Below, piece by piece: positions 1-6,271 of a stretch of DNA of 8,948 nt. Below the pieces are notes generated by a model. That model saw only the letters and a program-made list of their open reading frames with translations, did no database searches and was not told the origin of the DNA. The position numbers and the translations under genes were made by a program. The stretch covers positions 1-8,948 of the forward strand of contig CAAGMP010000244.1 of assembly GCA_900771065.1 (NCBI GenBank), written 5' to 3'. Source of the stretch: an uncultured Acinetobacter sp. Lineage in GTDB: Bacteria; Pseudomonadota; Gammaproteobacteria; Pseudomonadales; Moraxellaceae. Numbering within the stretch: the stretch's first letter is position 1; each line of letters starts with the position of its first letter.

Positions 1-2
1 CA

Positions 3-671
3 TTATTGGGTCGTTTATATTTAACTCAGCAAGGGACTCAAACCACAACACAAGTTAATGGAGCAATTGGCGTAAGTCAGCCTGTGCGTATTGAAGCATA
101 TGGACAAACTTTGGAACTCACTCGAGCAATTGCGCGTTTTAGTGGACCAATGGAAAATCCAAGTTTAGATATTGATTTAAATAAAAATGTACAAGGCAAT
201 TTAATTGGAGCTCGTATTTTAGGAACGGTAAATAGCCCTAAAATTCAAATTTACAATGATGCAGGGTTAAATGAACAAGAAGCTTTAAATGCACTTTTAT
301 CTGGACGTATTAATGAAGGTTCTTCGGCAACCATGTTGAACTCAGCTGCAGGTTTTAAATCTGATGTGAGTAATAGCATTACAGCCGCAGGTATTAGTTT
401 GGGTCTAGGCGGTACACGTAAATTGACCAATCAAATAGGAGCTGTTTTTGGTTTAAGCAATTTATCCTTAGGTGCGCAAGGGACAGGTGATGATACTCAA
501 GTTAGCTTAACGGGCTATATTACGCCAGACTTATTTATTCGTTATGGCGTAGGTGTTTTTACCCCTGTGAATACGTTAACTTTACGTTATCAAATGAACC
601 GACGTTTATATATGGAAGCGAGCCAATCTTTAGAACGTGCGCTCGACTTTTTCTATAATTGGCGTTATTAA
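3..671 (+). CDS. tamB: TamB, C-terminal part (5' end cut by window edge)
   Basis: TamB is a very long, inner-membrane-anchored periplasmic protein of the AsmA-like/bridge-type lipid transport group. It works with the outer-membrane protein TamA in outer-membrane assembly and anterograde phospholipid transport. About 222 residues are visible and the frame is open at the left edge, so the true start lies upstream; the first TTG in the window is not a start. The visible part is the conserved C-terminal domain (formerly DUF490). It shows a YGQTLELTRAIARFSGP stretch, then NPSLDID, then a GARILGTVNSPKIQIYND segment leading into NEQEALNALLSGR, which matches the family's 'QEALxxLLxGR' signature. The rest is beta-rich with alternating residues and ends in aromatics (FFYNWRY), like a sheet that docks at the outer membrane. 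The TAA stop directly abuts the stop of the opposing yeaL-like gene, with no terminator between. tamA would be expected upstream. Family assignment is secure. Confidence 0.9.
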   Translation, partial: LLGRLYLTQQGTQTTTQVNGAIGVSQPVRIEAYGQTLELTRAIARFSGPMENPSLDIDLNKNVQGNLIGARILGTVNSPKIQIYNDAGLNEQEALNALLSGRINEGSSATMLNSAAGFKSDVSNSITAAGISLGLGGTRKLTNQIGAVFGLSNLSLGAQGTGDDTQVSLTGYITPDLFIRYGVGVFTPVNTLTLRYQMNRRLYMEASQSLERALDFFYNWRY

Positions 672-1127
672 CTATTTTGTACCAATAAGTAACGACAACA
701 TGCCCGCAGCAATCAGAGGTCCTACAGGAACGCCTCTGAGTACGGCTACACCCGCAATTGTGCCAATTAATAAGCCTGCAACGGTACTCGGTTGATTCGA
801 CATTAAATGTACACCACGTCCACCAAGCCAAGCGACAAATAGACCTACACCAATAGCTGCAATTGACTTCCAATTTAAAAAAGATTGTAAAATAGTTTGT
901 GCAGAAATTTTTCCGCTTGCAATTGGAATAAGTACCCCAATCGTCAAAATAATAATGCCGATATTTAAACCATGTTGTTGTAAAATAGGAAAAATATTTT
1001 CATGAAATGGCGTCATTTTAATAATAATTAATAGTGCTGTTGCAATGGTTACAGCATTGTTTTGGCTGAAAATACCGCAAGCTAATAAAATAAGTAAAAC
1101 AGCCAAATTTAAATCAAGTTGAGACAT
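672..1127 (-). CDS. yeaL: UPF0756 (DUF441) inner-membrane protein, YeaL family
   Basis: This is a small integral inner-membrane protein (151 aa) of unknown function. Hydrophobic segments are visible near residues 6-20, 24-37, 54-71, 87-102 and 115-149, so four or five membrane passes are likely. The family hallmarks are clear: IGIIILTIGVLIPIASG in the middle, FLNWKSIAAI, WLGGRGVHLM near 100-109, and GLLIGTIAGVAVLRGVPVGP followed by LIAAG towards the C terminus. These match my recollection of E. coli YeaL closely, and the length is about the same (roughly 150 aa). The ATG at 1125-1127 is the first residue of the conserved N terminus; no convincing Shine-Dalgarno precedes it. The gene is monocistronic as seen: it converges on tamB with stop codons touching (671/672) and diverges from rsuA across about 110 bp. 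No biochemical role should be assigned from sequence. Confidence 0.9.
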   Translation of the reverse strand: MSQLDLNLAVLLILLACGIFSQNNAVTIATALLIIIKMTPFHENIFPILQQHGLNIGIIILTIGVLIPIASGKISAQTILQSFLNWKSIAAIGVGLFVAWLGGRGVHLMSNQPSTVAGLLIGTIAGVAVLRGVPVGPLIAAGMLSLLIGTK

Positions 1128-1131
1128 AATG

Positions 1132-1158
1132 ATGACAACACAAAAATTGAATTGTCAT
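1132..1158. repeat. Short inverted repeat in the yeaL/rsuA divergent intergenic region
   Basis: ATGACAA (1132-1138) and TTGTCAT (1152-1158) form a perfect 7-bp inverted repeat separated by 13 bp, just upstream of the yeaL-like start codon. A third TTGTCA lies at 1185-1190, 33 bp from the second, which is about three helical turns. The arrangement could be an operator for the divergent pair, or simply chance in AT-rich DNA. I could not place a convincing -35/-10 pair for either gene here. Confidence 0.3.
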
Positions 1159-1239
1159 TTTAAAGGCTTTATGAAAATAAGTGGTTGTCACAGATAAAAT
1201 TTGTTTAAATGAATGTAAGTTTTAAAATGAAAAATGGTT

Positions 1240-1947
1240 ATGCTTTTAGAGAAAATGTTGCAATCACAAGGTTTTGGTTCACGTAAGTATTGTCAGCAAT
1301 TAATTAAACAAGGTGCAATTAAAATTCAGGGTCAAATACAACACGATTTGAAATTGAATGTAAATGTGCAAGATTTAAATTTTTCAGTGTATAACCAAGA
1401 TTTTATTTACCGTGAAAAAGTATATTTAGCACTGAATAAACCGAAAAATTATGAATGCTCGCATCAAGCAACGCATCATTTTAGTGTATTTGATTTGTTT
1501 GATCCCATTTTAATTCAGCGTGGTTTGCAATGTGTCGGGCGTTTAGATCAAGATACAACAGGGTTATTGTTACTCACCGATGATGGGCAATTTTTGCAAG
1601 CGTTAACTCATCCTAAAAAACATGTTGCTAAAGTCTATCAAATGATGACAGCAGACTCGATTACTGAACAACAAATTCAGGCTTTACAACAAGGTGTTGC
1701 ATTAAAAAATGAAACAGGATTATTTTGTGCAACCCAAATTCAACAACTTGCAGAAAATCAATTGCAATTTGCAATTCATCAAGGAGTTTATCATCAAGTA
1801 AAACGGATGTTGGCTGCGGTTGGTAATAAAGTGGTTCAATTACATCGCTTACAAATTGGCGAGTTAATTTTACCTGAACTTGCTGAAGGACAATGGATTT
1901 ATTTAACTGAAAGTCAAGTTCAGCAAGCAAAAGTTCGGCATTTATAA
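1240..1947 (+). CDS. rsuA: RsuA-family rRNA pseudouridine synthase (probably 16S rRNA U516)
   Basis: RsuA isomerises a uridine to pseudouridine in 16S rRNA (position 516 in E. coli) during small-subunit assembly in the cytoplasm. Numbering from ATG 1240 (235 aa; E. coli RsuA is about 231), an N-terminal S4-type RNA-binding domain covers roughly residues 1-58. The catalytic domain follows. Its signature GRLDQDTTGLLLLTDDG begins near residue 100, placing the nucleophilic aspartate at D103. The second family block GVYHQVKRMLAAVGNKVVQL starts near residue 182. TDDGQ after the catalytic loop and the YECSHQ segment before it favour RsuA over RluE/RluF, which target 23S rRNA, but substrate specificity is inferred. 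The start at 1240 gives MLLEKML, aligning with the usual MRLDKxL of the family; an in-frame ATG at 1234 adds two residues and cannot be excluded. No strong ribosome-binding site is visible. The 3' end overlaps the opposing RluA-family gene by six bases. Confidence 0.88.
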   Translation: MLLEKMLQSQGFGSRKYCQQLIKQGAIKIQGQIQHDLKLNVNVQDLNFSVYNQDFIYREKVYLALNKPKNYECSHQATHHFSVFDLFDPILIQRGLQCVGRLDQDTTGLLLLTDDGQFLQALTHPKKHVAKVYQMMTADSITEQQIQALQQGVALKNETGLFCATQIQQLAENQLQFAIHQGVYHQVKRMLAAVGNKVVQLHRLQIGELILPELAEGQWIYLTESQVQQAKVRHL

Positions 1948-2850
1948 CTGCAAATTTTGTTTTGATTCAAACTCAAAATGCTGTTGTGTAATAGGGTCTA
2001 TAAAAGAAATTTTCTTGGCAAGTAATTGTAAAGGCTGGGAAAAATCATCATCTGCTTTATGTTGTACTTTAGGGTAAAATGGATCATTACGAATAGCGAT
2101 ACCTAAAGTGCTTAAATGTAAACGCAGTTGATGCTGTTTTCCTGTCACAGGTTGCAATAAATATTTTGCCCATGTGTGGTTGTGTTCAATTAATGCAATT
2201 TGTGTTTCGCTGTTTGCCACGCCTTCAACTTGTTGCATGGTGTAAAATGGATTGCCTTTTTCCATTCTTAAACGTACCGTTTGTGGAAAATTTAAATTTG
2301 TTTGAAAAGCAGCAATTGCATGATAAATTTTTGTCACTTGACGTTGTGCGAATAAATTTTGATATAAACCGCGTGTCTTAGCTTGTTTTGAAAATAAAAC
2401 TAAACCTGCTGTTTCTCGGTCTAGTCGGTGAATGGGCGTGAGAAATTCATTTTGGCTTTGCTGTTTTAAACGCACTAATAGCGTTTCTTTGACATATTTT
2501 CCTGTTGGACTAATTGTTAAAAAATGAGGTTTGTCGACTACTAAAAAATGTTCATTTTCAAATAAAATTTCATGCGTAAAGGGAACAGGCACTTCATGTG
2601 TTAAAAAGCGATAATAAAAAACCGTTCGATGAGCGCAATAACAAGAAGAAATTGTTAATTTTTTACCATCATCTAAATAAATTAAACCATGATCAAAACG
2701 TTGTTGCCATTCTTGTGGTGAAATATGTGGAAAAATCTCACAAAAATAAGCAAAAATGCTGCATGGGATAGAAGCTAAATTGGGTAAATAAATTTGACTT
2801 GCACTAACGCCATCAATCATAGGTGGGGTAAATGGAGTTTCAATAGACAT
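1942..2850 (-). CDS. RluA-family pseudouridine synthase
   Basis: This is a 302-residue pseudouridine synthase of the RluA family, which modifies uridines in rRNA and/or tRNA. The catalytic motif HRLDRETAGLVLFSK starts at residue 141, so D144 is the nucleophile. Upstream, ILFENEHFLVVDKP (95-108) is the family's beta-strand leading into the active site. Downstream, TGKQHQLRLHLSTLG (236-250) and IRNDPFYP (253-260) match the conserved RNA-contacting block. The N-terminal ~90 residues lack a clear S4 domain but include a possible degenerate one (WQQRFDHGLIYLDDGKKL). The target base cannot be read from sequence: RluA-type (23S U746/tRNA U32) and TruC-like roles are both possible, so no symbol is given. 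It starts at ATG 2848-2850 without a Shine-Dalgarno, diverges from tsaE, and runs tail to tail into rsuA with a six-base overlap. Confidence 0.88.
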   Translation of the reverse strand: MSIETPFTPPMIDGVSASQIYLPNLASIPCSIFAYFCEIFPHISPQEWQQRFDHGLIYLDDGKKLTISSCYCAHRTVFYYRFLTHEVPVPFTHEILFENEHFLVVDKPHFLTISPTGKYVKETLLVRLKQQSQNEFLTPIHRLDRETAGLVLFSKQAKTRGLYQNLFAQRQVTKIYHAIAAFQTNLNFPQTVRLRMEKGNPFYTMQQVEGVANSETQIALIEHNHTWAKYLLQPVTGKQHQLRLHLSTLGIAIRNDPFYPKVQHKADDDFSQPLQLLAKKISFIDPITQQHFEFESKQNLQL

Positions 2851-2856
2851 AAAGAA

Positions 2857-2955
2857 TCACAACAATAATGAATAAGACATTTTTCACAATCAATACATAG
2901 GTTTCAATAGCGGGTAATGCTATCATAAATTCTATTTCTGATCTTATTGTTGTGA
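2857..2955. repeat. Perfect 12-bp inverted repeat flanking the divergent promoter region
   Basis: TCACAACAATAA (2857-2868) is the exact reverse complement of TTATTGTTGTGA (2944-2955); the match does not extend further on either side. Read in the direction of each gene, both the RluA-family gene and tsaE have TTATTGTTGTGA ending 6 and 5 nt before their start codons. Neither gene has a recognisable Shine-Dalgarno there. With the promoter suggested at 2918-2927, both copies would lie in the 5' leaders of the two mRNAs. The repeat is certain; its role (shared leader element, operator pair or chance duplication) is unknown. Confidence 0.6.
2918..2927. promoter_or_regulatory. Candidate overlapping divergent -10 elements for tsaE and the RluA-family gene
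   Basis: On the plus strand TGCTATCAT (2918-2926) reads as an extended -10 (TG-N-TATCAT, 5 of 6 matches to TATAAT). On the minus strand the overlapping 2927-2922 reads TATGAT, also 5 of 6. No good -35 is present on either strand: GTTTCA at 2901-2906 is too close for the plus strand. Predicted leaders would be about 28 nt for tsaE and about 65 nt for the RluA-family gene. This is motif matching only. Confidence 0.35.
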
Positions 2956-2960
2956 CCGTG

Positions 2961-3428
2961 ATGCAATATTCATTTAATTTACAGTTAAATCATGAACAAG
3001 ATACGCAACGCTTAGCCCATGTTTTAGCACATCATTTTACAGCAGGCGTAGTCTATTTAATTGGTGATTTGGGTGCAGGAAAAACCACATTGACACGGTT
3101 TTTTTTACAGGCTTTAGGTCATCAAGGTGCAGTTAAAAGTCCAACCTATACCTTGGTTGAACCCTATCAAATTGCAGAAAAACAGATTTTTCATTTTGAT
3201 TTATATCGTTTAAATGACCCTTATGAGCTTGAATTAATGGGTATTCGTGATTACTTAGAAACCCCGAATGCACTATTTTTATTTGAATGGCCATCTAAAG
3301 GTGCAGATGAAATACCAGTGCCTGATTTAGTGATTAATATCGTAAAATCTGAAGATGAACTAACACGTCAAGTTTATATTTCTTCAAACTCTGCTTCACT
3401 CCAACAGGCTTTAGAAAACCAGTTTTAA
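2961..3428 (+). CDS. tsaE: TsaE, ATPase of tRNA t6A biosynthesis
   Basis: TsaE (YjeE) is the ATPase that supports the TsaB-TsaD complex in adding the threonylcarbamoyl group to A37 of ANN-decoding tRNAs. Starting at ATG 2961 gives 155 aa, close to E. coli TsaE (153). An in-frame GTG at 2952 would extend it by three residues, but the family N terminus and length favour ATG. Walker A is GDLGAGKTT at 35-43 (K41, T42). SPTYTLVEPY (from 60) is the conserved loop, HFDLYRL (78-84) carries the Walker B-like D80, and FEWPSKG provides E109-W110, matching the conserved E-W pair of the family. It is the first gene of a tsaE-mutL-miaA run; its TAA is followed immediately by the mutL ATG (TAAATG), suggesting translational coupling. 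A run of eight T (3099-3106) lies in codons 47-49, shortly after Walker A, and is a potential slippage site. Confidence 0.93.
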   Translation: MQYSFNLQLNHEQDTQRLAHVLAHHFTAGVVYLIGDLGAGKTTLTRFFLQALGHQGAVKSPTYTLVEPYQIAEKQIFHFDLYRLNDPYELELMGIRDYLETPNALFLFEWPSKGADEIPVPDLVINIVKSEDELTRQVYISSNSASLQQALENQF

Positions 3429-5282
3429 ATGATATCTGAACTTAAACAATCACGAATTCATACCTTAAATCCTGCTTTAGCCAATCAAATTGCAGCTGGC
3501 GAAGTCATTGAACGTCCTGCTTCTGTGGTCAAAGAATTACTCGAAAATTCAATTGATGCAGGTGCAACCGAATTAATTATTCGGGTAGAACAAGGTGGCA
3601 GCACGCTCATTGAAATTATTGACAACGGACAAGGCATTCACCCTGATGATTTGCCACTGGCTGTTATGCGTCATGCAACCAGTAAAATTTATACCGCAGA
3701 TGATTTACAGGCTATTTCAAGTTTAGGTTTTCGTGGTGAAGCTTTGGCTTCTATTGCTGCCGTATCACGTTTGACATTAACTAGTAGTCAAAATGAGGAA
3801 GGCGTTGGCTATCAAGTTGAAGTCAATGGCACAGCATTTGATCAACAGCATGTGCAAGCGGTAGCAGCACGTAAAGGCACACAAATTCGAGTACAAGATT
3901 TATTTTTCAATGTGCCAGCACGACGTAAATTTTTGAAAAAACCGAGCACGGAATTTCATCATATTGAAGAAGTAGTACGCCGTTTAGCTTTAAATCATTT
4001 TCATATTCGTTTTGTATTGGAACACAATGCACACATTAAATTAACTTTACCTATAGCCGACTCAGGTAAATTACGTTTTCAGCGCGTACAGCAGTTATTG
4101 GGGCAATCTTTTACTCAAAATGCCTATTGGTTAGATGAACAAAGCTCGGTACTACGTTTGTCTGGTTGGTTAGGGCATCCTTCCGATGCGCGCGCTCAAG
4201 CCGATTTACAATATGTCTATGTCAATGGACGTATTGTGAAAGATAAAACCATTTCGCATGCTTTAAGAATAGCTTATGATGGTATTTTGCATGGGCAGCA
4301 ACATGCAGGATTTTTATTATTTTTAGAGCTTGATCCTGAAAATGTGGATGTCAATGTGCATCCTACAAAGCATGAAATTCGGTTTTTAAATCAAAAAGAA
4401 GTACATGAATTTGTGCGTCATAGTGCTAAAAAAACTTTAGCCCAATTTCAAACGGCACAAACTGATTTAACCGTTGCTTTGAAGCAGCCGACTACAATGC
4501 AAAATCAGCCTGTTTATCAGCAACAGTTTAATTTACATCAACAAAATACAGAACAAGCTAAAACCTTGTCGACTGAACTATTAGAAAACTTTGAGAAGCA
4601 ACATGTTCAAACTTTGAAAAAAGATCATTTAGAAGCTTATTTTGCGCCATTACATCAAATCAAAGTTTCTGAACCAATTGAAAAAAAAATAGATGAATAT
4701 CCATTAGGTATGGCAATTGCACAGTTGCATGGTATTTATATTTTGGCGCAAAATACTGAAGGTTTAATTGTTGTCGATATGCACGCAGCACATGAACGTA
4801 TTGTGTTAGAAAAAATGAAACAAGCGTGGGATGATCCGAATTTTTGGCTTGCACAACAGCTATTAATTCCTACTGTGATTAACGTTTCACGTTTACAAGC
4901 CTCGCGTGTAGATGAGCTAAAATACAGTTTATTACGTTTAGGTTTAGATTTAGACCAATATGGTGATGATCAAGTCATTTTACGTGCTGTCCCTGCCATT
5001 TTACAAAAAGCCAATTTTCAGACTTTAATTCCTCAGTTACTGAATGAATTAGATTGTCACGATGGTCAGCAAGTTTTACAACAACAACGAGATAAAATTT
5101 TAGCCTCAATTGCTTGTCATAGTGCAGTGAGAGCCAATAGAATGCTGAGTCTTTCAGAAATGAATGCATTATTGCGTCAAATGGAACAAACTGAATTTGC
5201 AAGTCAGTGTAATCATGGTCGTCCAACATGGCGTGCATTTCCATTAGCTCAGTTAGATAAACTTTTTGCTCGAGGAGAGTAG
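3429..5282 (+). CDS. mutL: MutL, DNA mismatch repair ATPase with predicted endonuclease activity
   Basis: MutL links MutS mismatch recognition to strand incision. The protein is 617 aa, normal for the family. The N-terminal GHKL ATPase covers about 1-340: NQIAAGEVIERPASVVKELL leads to catalytic E36 and N40 of KELLEN, followed by DNGQGI (65-70), GFRGEAL (100-106) and NVHPTKHEIRF, with the ATP-contacting lysine at K314. A glutamine-rich linker spans about 340-425. The C-terminal dimerisation domain (425-617) carries D450-M-H-A-x2-E456-x4-E461, the metal-binding endonuclease motif with M in place of the usual Q. It also has ACHSAVRA (562-569) and CNHGRPT (594-600), which complete that active site in nicking MutLs. 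QQLLIP (476-481) fits the sliding-clamp motif QxLLxP. This predicts a MutH-independent nicking enzyme. A nine-A run (4681-4689) at codons 418-421 marks the linker/C-terminal boundary. The ATG follows the tsaE stop directly, and amiB, which lies between them in E. coli, is absent. Confidence 0.97.
   Translation: MISELKQSRIHTLNPALANQIAAGEVIERPASVVKELLENSIDAGATELIIRVEQGGSTLIEIIDNGQGIHPDDLPLAVMRHATSKIYTADDLQAISSLGFRGEALASIAAVSRLTLTSSQNEEGVGYQVEVNGTAFDQQHVQAVAARKGTQIRVQDLFFNVPARRKFLKKPSTEFHHIEEVVRRLALNHFHIRFVLEHNAHIKLTLPIADSGKLRFQRVQQLLGQSFTQNAYWLDEQSSVLRLSGWLGHPSDARAQADLQYVYVNGRIVKDKTISHALRIAYDGILHGQQHAGFLLFLELDPENVDVNVHPTKHEIRFLNQKEVHEFVRHSAKKTLAQFQTAQTDLTVALKQPTTMQNQPVYQQQFNLHQQNTEQAKTLSTELLENFEKQHVQTLKKDHLEAYFAPLHQIKVSEPIEKKIDEYPLGMAIAQLHGIYILAQNTEGLIVVDMHAAHERIVLEKMKQAWDDPNFWLAQQLLIPTVINVSRLQASRVDELKYSLLRLGLDLDQYGDDQVILRAVPAILQKANFQTLIPQLLNELDCHDGQQVLQQQRDKILASIACHSAVRANRMLSLSEMNALLRQMEQTEFASQCNHGRPTWRAFPLAQLDKLFARGE
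4681..4689 (+). repeat. Nine-A homopolymer in mutL at the linker/endonuclease-domain boundary
   Basis: Nine consecutive A form parts of codons 418-421 (Glu-Lys-Lys-Ile). It is the longest homopolymer I found in the window. Losing one A makes the next codon TAG; gaining one A gives Asn-Arg-TGA. Either slip therefore ends MutL at about 420-422 residues, keeping the ATPase domain and linker but removing the whole nuclease/dimerisation domain. Confidence 0.85.
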
Positions 5283-5288
5283 TTGAAC

Positions 5289-6233
5289 ATGACCAATTCA
5301 TTACCCGTAATTAATTTAATGGGACCCACTGCCAGTGGGAAAACGGCTTTGGCATGTGAAATGTATGAGCGTGGTGGTTTCGAACTTATTTCTGTTGATT
5401 CCGCATTAATTTATAAAGATATGGATATTGGCACAGCTAAGCCAAGCAAAGCTGAACAAGAAAAATATCCACATTATCTTATTGATATTATCACGCCTTT
5501 AGAAGTTTATTCTGCGGCTCAATTTGTGCAAGATGCATGTCAATTGATTGATGAGATTCATGCACGAGGTCATATTCCCATTTTAGTGGGTGGGACAATG
5601 TTATATTTCAAAGCATTGCTAGAAGGACTTTCTAGTAATTTGCCTAATGCAGATGCCCAAGTTCGTGCGCAAATTGAGCAAAAAGCATTGTCAGAAGGTT
5701 GGCAATCAGTTTATGATGAATTGTGTCAAGTTGATCCATTGGCAGGTGAAAAATTTAAAGTAAGCGATAAACAGCGAATTATTCGTGCATTAGAAGTTTA
5801 TCGTTTAACGGGAAAACCAATTACGCAACTACAAGCAGAGCAACCAAAAGAGAGTGATTATCGTTACAATTTTCACAATTACGCTTTGTTACCTGATCGC
5901 TTAGAATTACATCAACGAATTGAAAAAAGATTACAAATAATGTGGGACATTGGATTTTTTGCTGAGGTTGAAAATTTAATCGAAAAATACGATTTAACCC
6001 CCGATTTACCATCAATGCGTGCAGTAGGCTATCGACAAGTTTTTGATTTTTTAAAAATGGATAGTAAAAATACACAAAATGAGCAAGAAATGCGAGATAA
6101 AGCATTATTCGCAACACGACAATTGGCAAAACGTCAATATACTTGGTTACGATCTTTGCAAGAAGCGCATAAAATTCAAACATTTTTAACAATAAAGCAA
6201 GCACAAGAATACTTGCGAAACTTTTACGTTTAA
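5289..6233 (+). CDS. miaA: MiaA, tRNA dimethylallyltransferase
   Basis: MiaA transfers a dimethylallyl group from DMAPP to N6 of A37 in tRNAs reading UNN codons, the first step towards ms2i6A. Starting at ATG 5289 gives 314 aa, the usual length (E. coli 316). The P-loop GPTASGKT is at 12-19, ISVDSALIYK contains the catalytic D37, GTAKP follows at 48-52, and VGGTMLYFKALLEGL starts at 100. The C-terminal blocks RALEVYRLTGKPI, PSMRAVGYRQVF and TRQLAKRQYTWLR complete the family pattern. An AGGAGAG ribosome-binding site (5273-5279), lying inside the end of mutL, is spaced 9 nt from this ATG. A TTG directly after the mutL stop (5283) would give 316 aa but sits only 3 nt from that site, so ATG is preferred. 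It probably shares a transcript with tsaE and mutL and lies upstream of hfq, as in other gammaproteobacteria. Confidence 0.96.
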   Translation: MTNSLPVINLMGPTASGKTALACEMYERGGFELISVDSALIYKDMDIGTAKPSKAEQEKYPHYLIDIITPLEVYSAAQFVQDACQLIDEIHARGHIPILVGGTMLYFKALLEGLSSNLPNADAQVRAQIEQKALSEGWQSVYDELCQVDPLAGEKFKVSDKQRIIRALEVYRLTGKPITQLQAEQPKESDYRYNFHNYALLPDRLELHQRIEKRLQIMWDIGFFAEVENLIEKYDLTPDLPSMRAVGYRQVFDFLKMDSKNTQNEQEMRDKALFATRQLAKRQYTWLRSLQEAHKIQTFLTIKQAQEYLRNFYV

Positions 6234-6241
6234 AGCAAAAT

Positions 6242-6271
6242 TTAACAACTGTCCTTTTCATAAATTCTAAT
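6242..6271 (+). promoter_or_regulatory. Candidate sigma70-type promoter for hfq
   Basis: TTAACA (6242-6247, 5 of 6 matches to TTGACA) and TCTAAT (6266-6271, 5 of 6 to TATAAT) are separated by 18 bp. Transcription would begin near 6278, giving an hfq leader of roughly 48 nt. The left arm of the 6247-6290 inverted repeat begins at the last base of the -35 and runs into the spacer, while the right arm falls just past the predicted start. In E. coli, hfq is likewise transcribed both from its own promoters and by readthrough from miaA. Confidence 0.5.

Noticed and set aside
559..873. Minus-strand frame of 104 residues across the tamB/yeaL junction
   Set aside because: It lies antisense to tamB and in another frame of the yeaL-like gene, with a Cys/Arg/Trp-rich composition typical of shadow frames and no recognisable domain.
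4690..4730. A dnaX-like programmed -1 ribosomal frameshift at the mutL A9 tract
   Set aside because: The A-AAA-AAA heptamer is in the right frame, but the only downstream stem found (about 5 bp, GCAAT with GTTGC, 4713-4728) starts some 24 nt away and is weak, and there is no upstream Shine-Dalgarno-like stimulator. Transcriptional or replicative slippage is the more plausible route.
5283..5288. TTG 5283 as the miaA start
   Set aside because: It sits 3 nt from the AGGAGAG site; ATG 5289 has the better 9-nt spacing and gives a normal N terminus.
5821..6261. Minus-strand frame of 146 hydrophobic residues opposite miaA, and similar frames at 4660-4854, 4975-5301, 1661-1930 and 2166-2381
   Set aside because: All are antisense to strongly conserved genes. 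Their Phe/Leu-rich content is what AT-rich antisense frames give, and none has a start signal or family motif.
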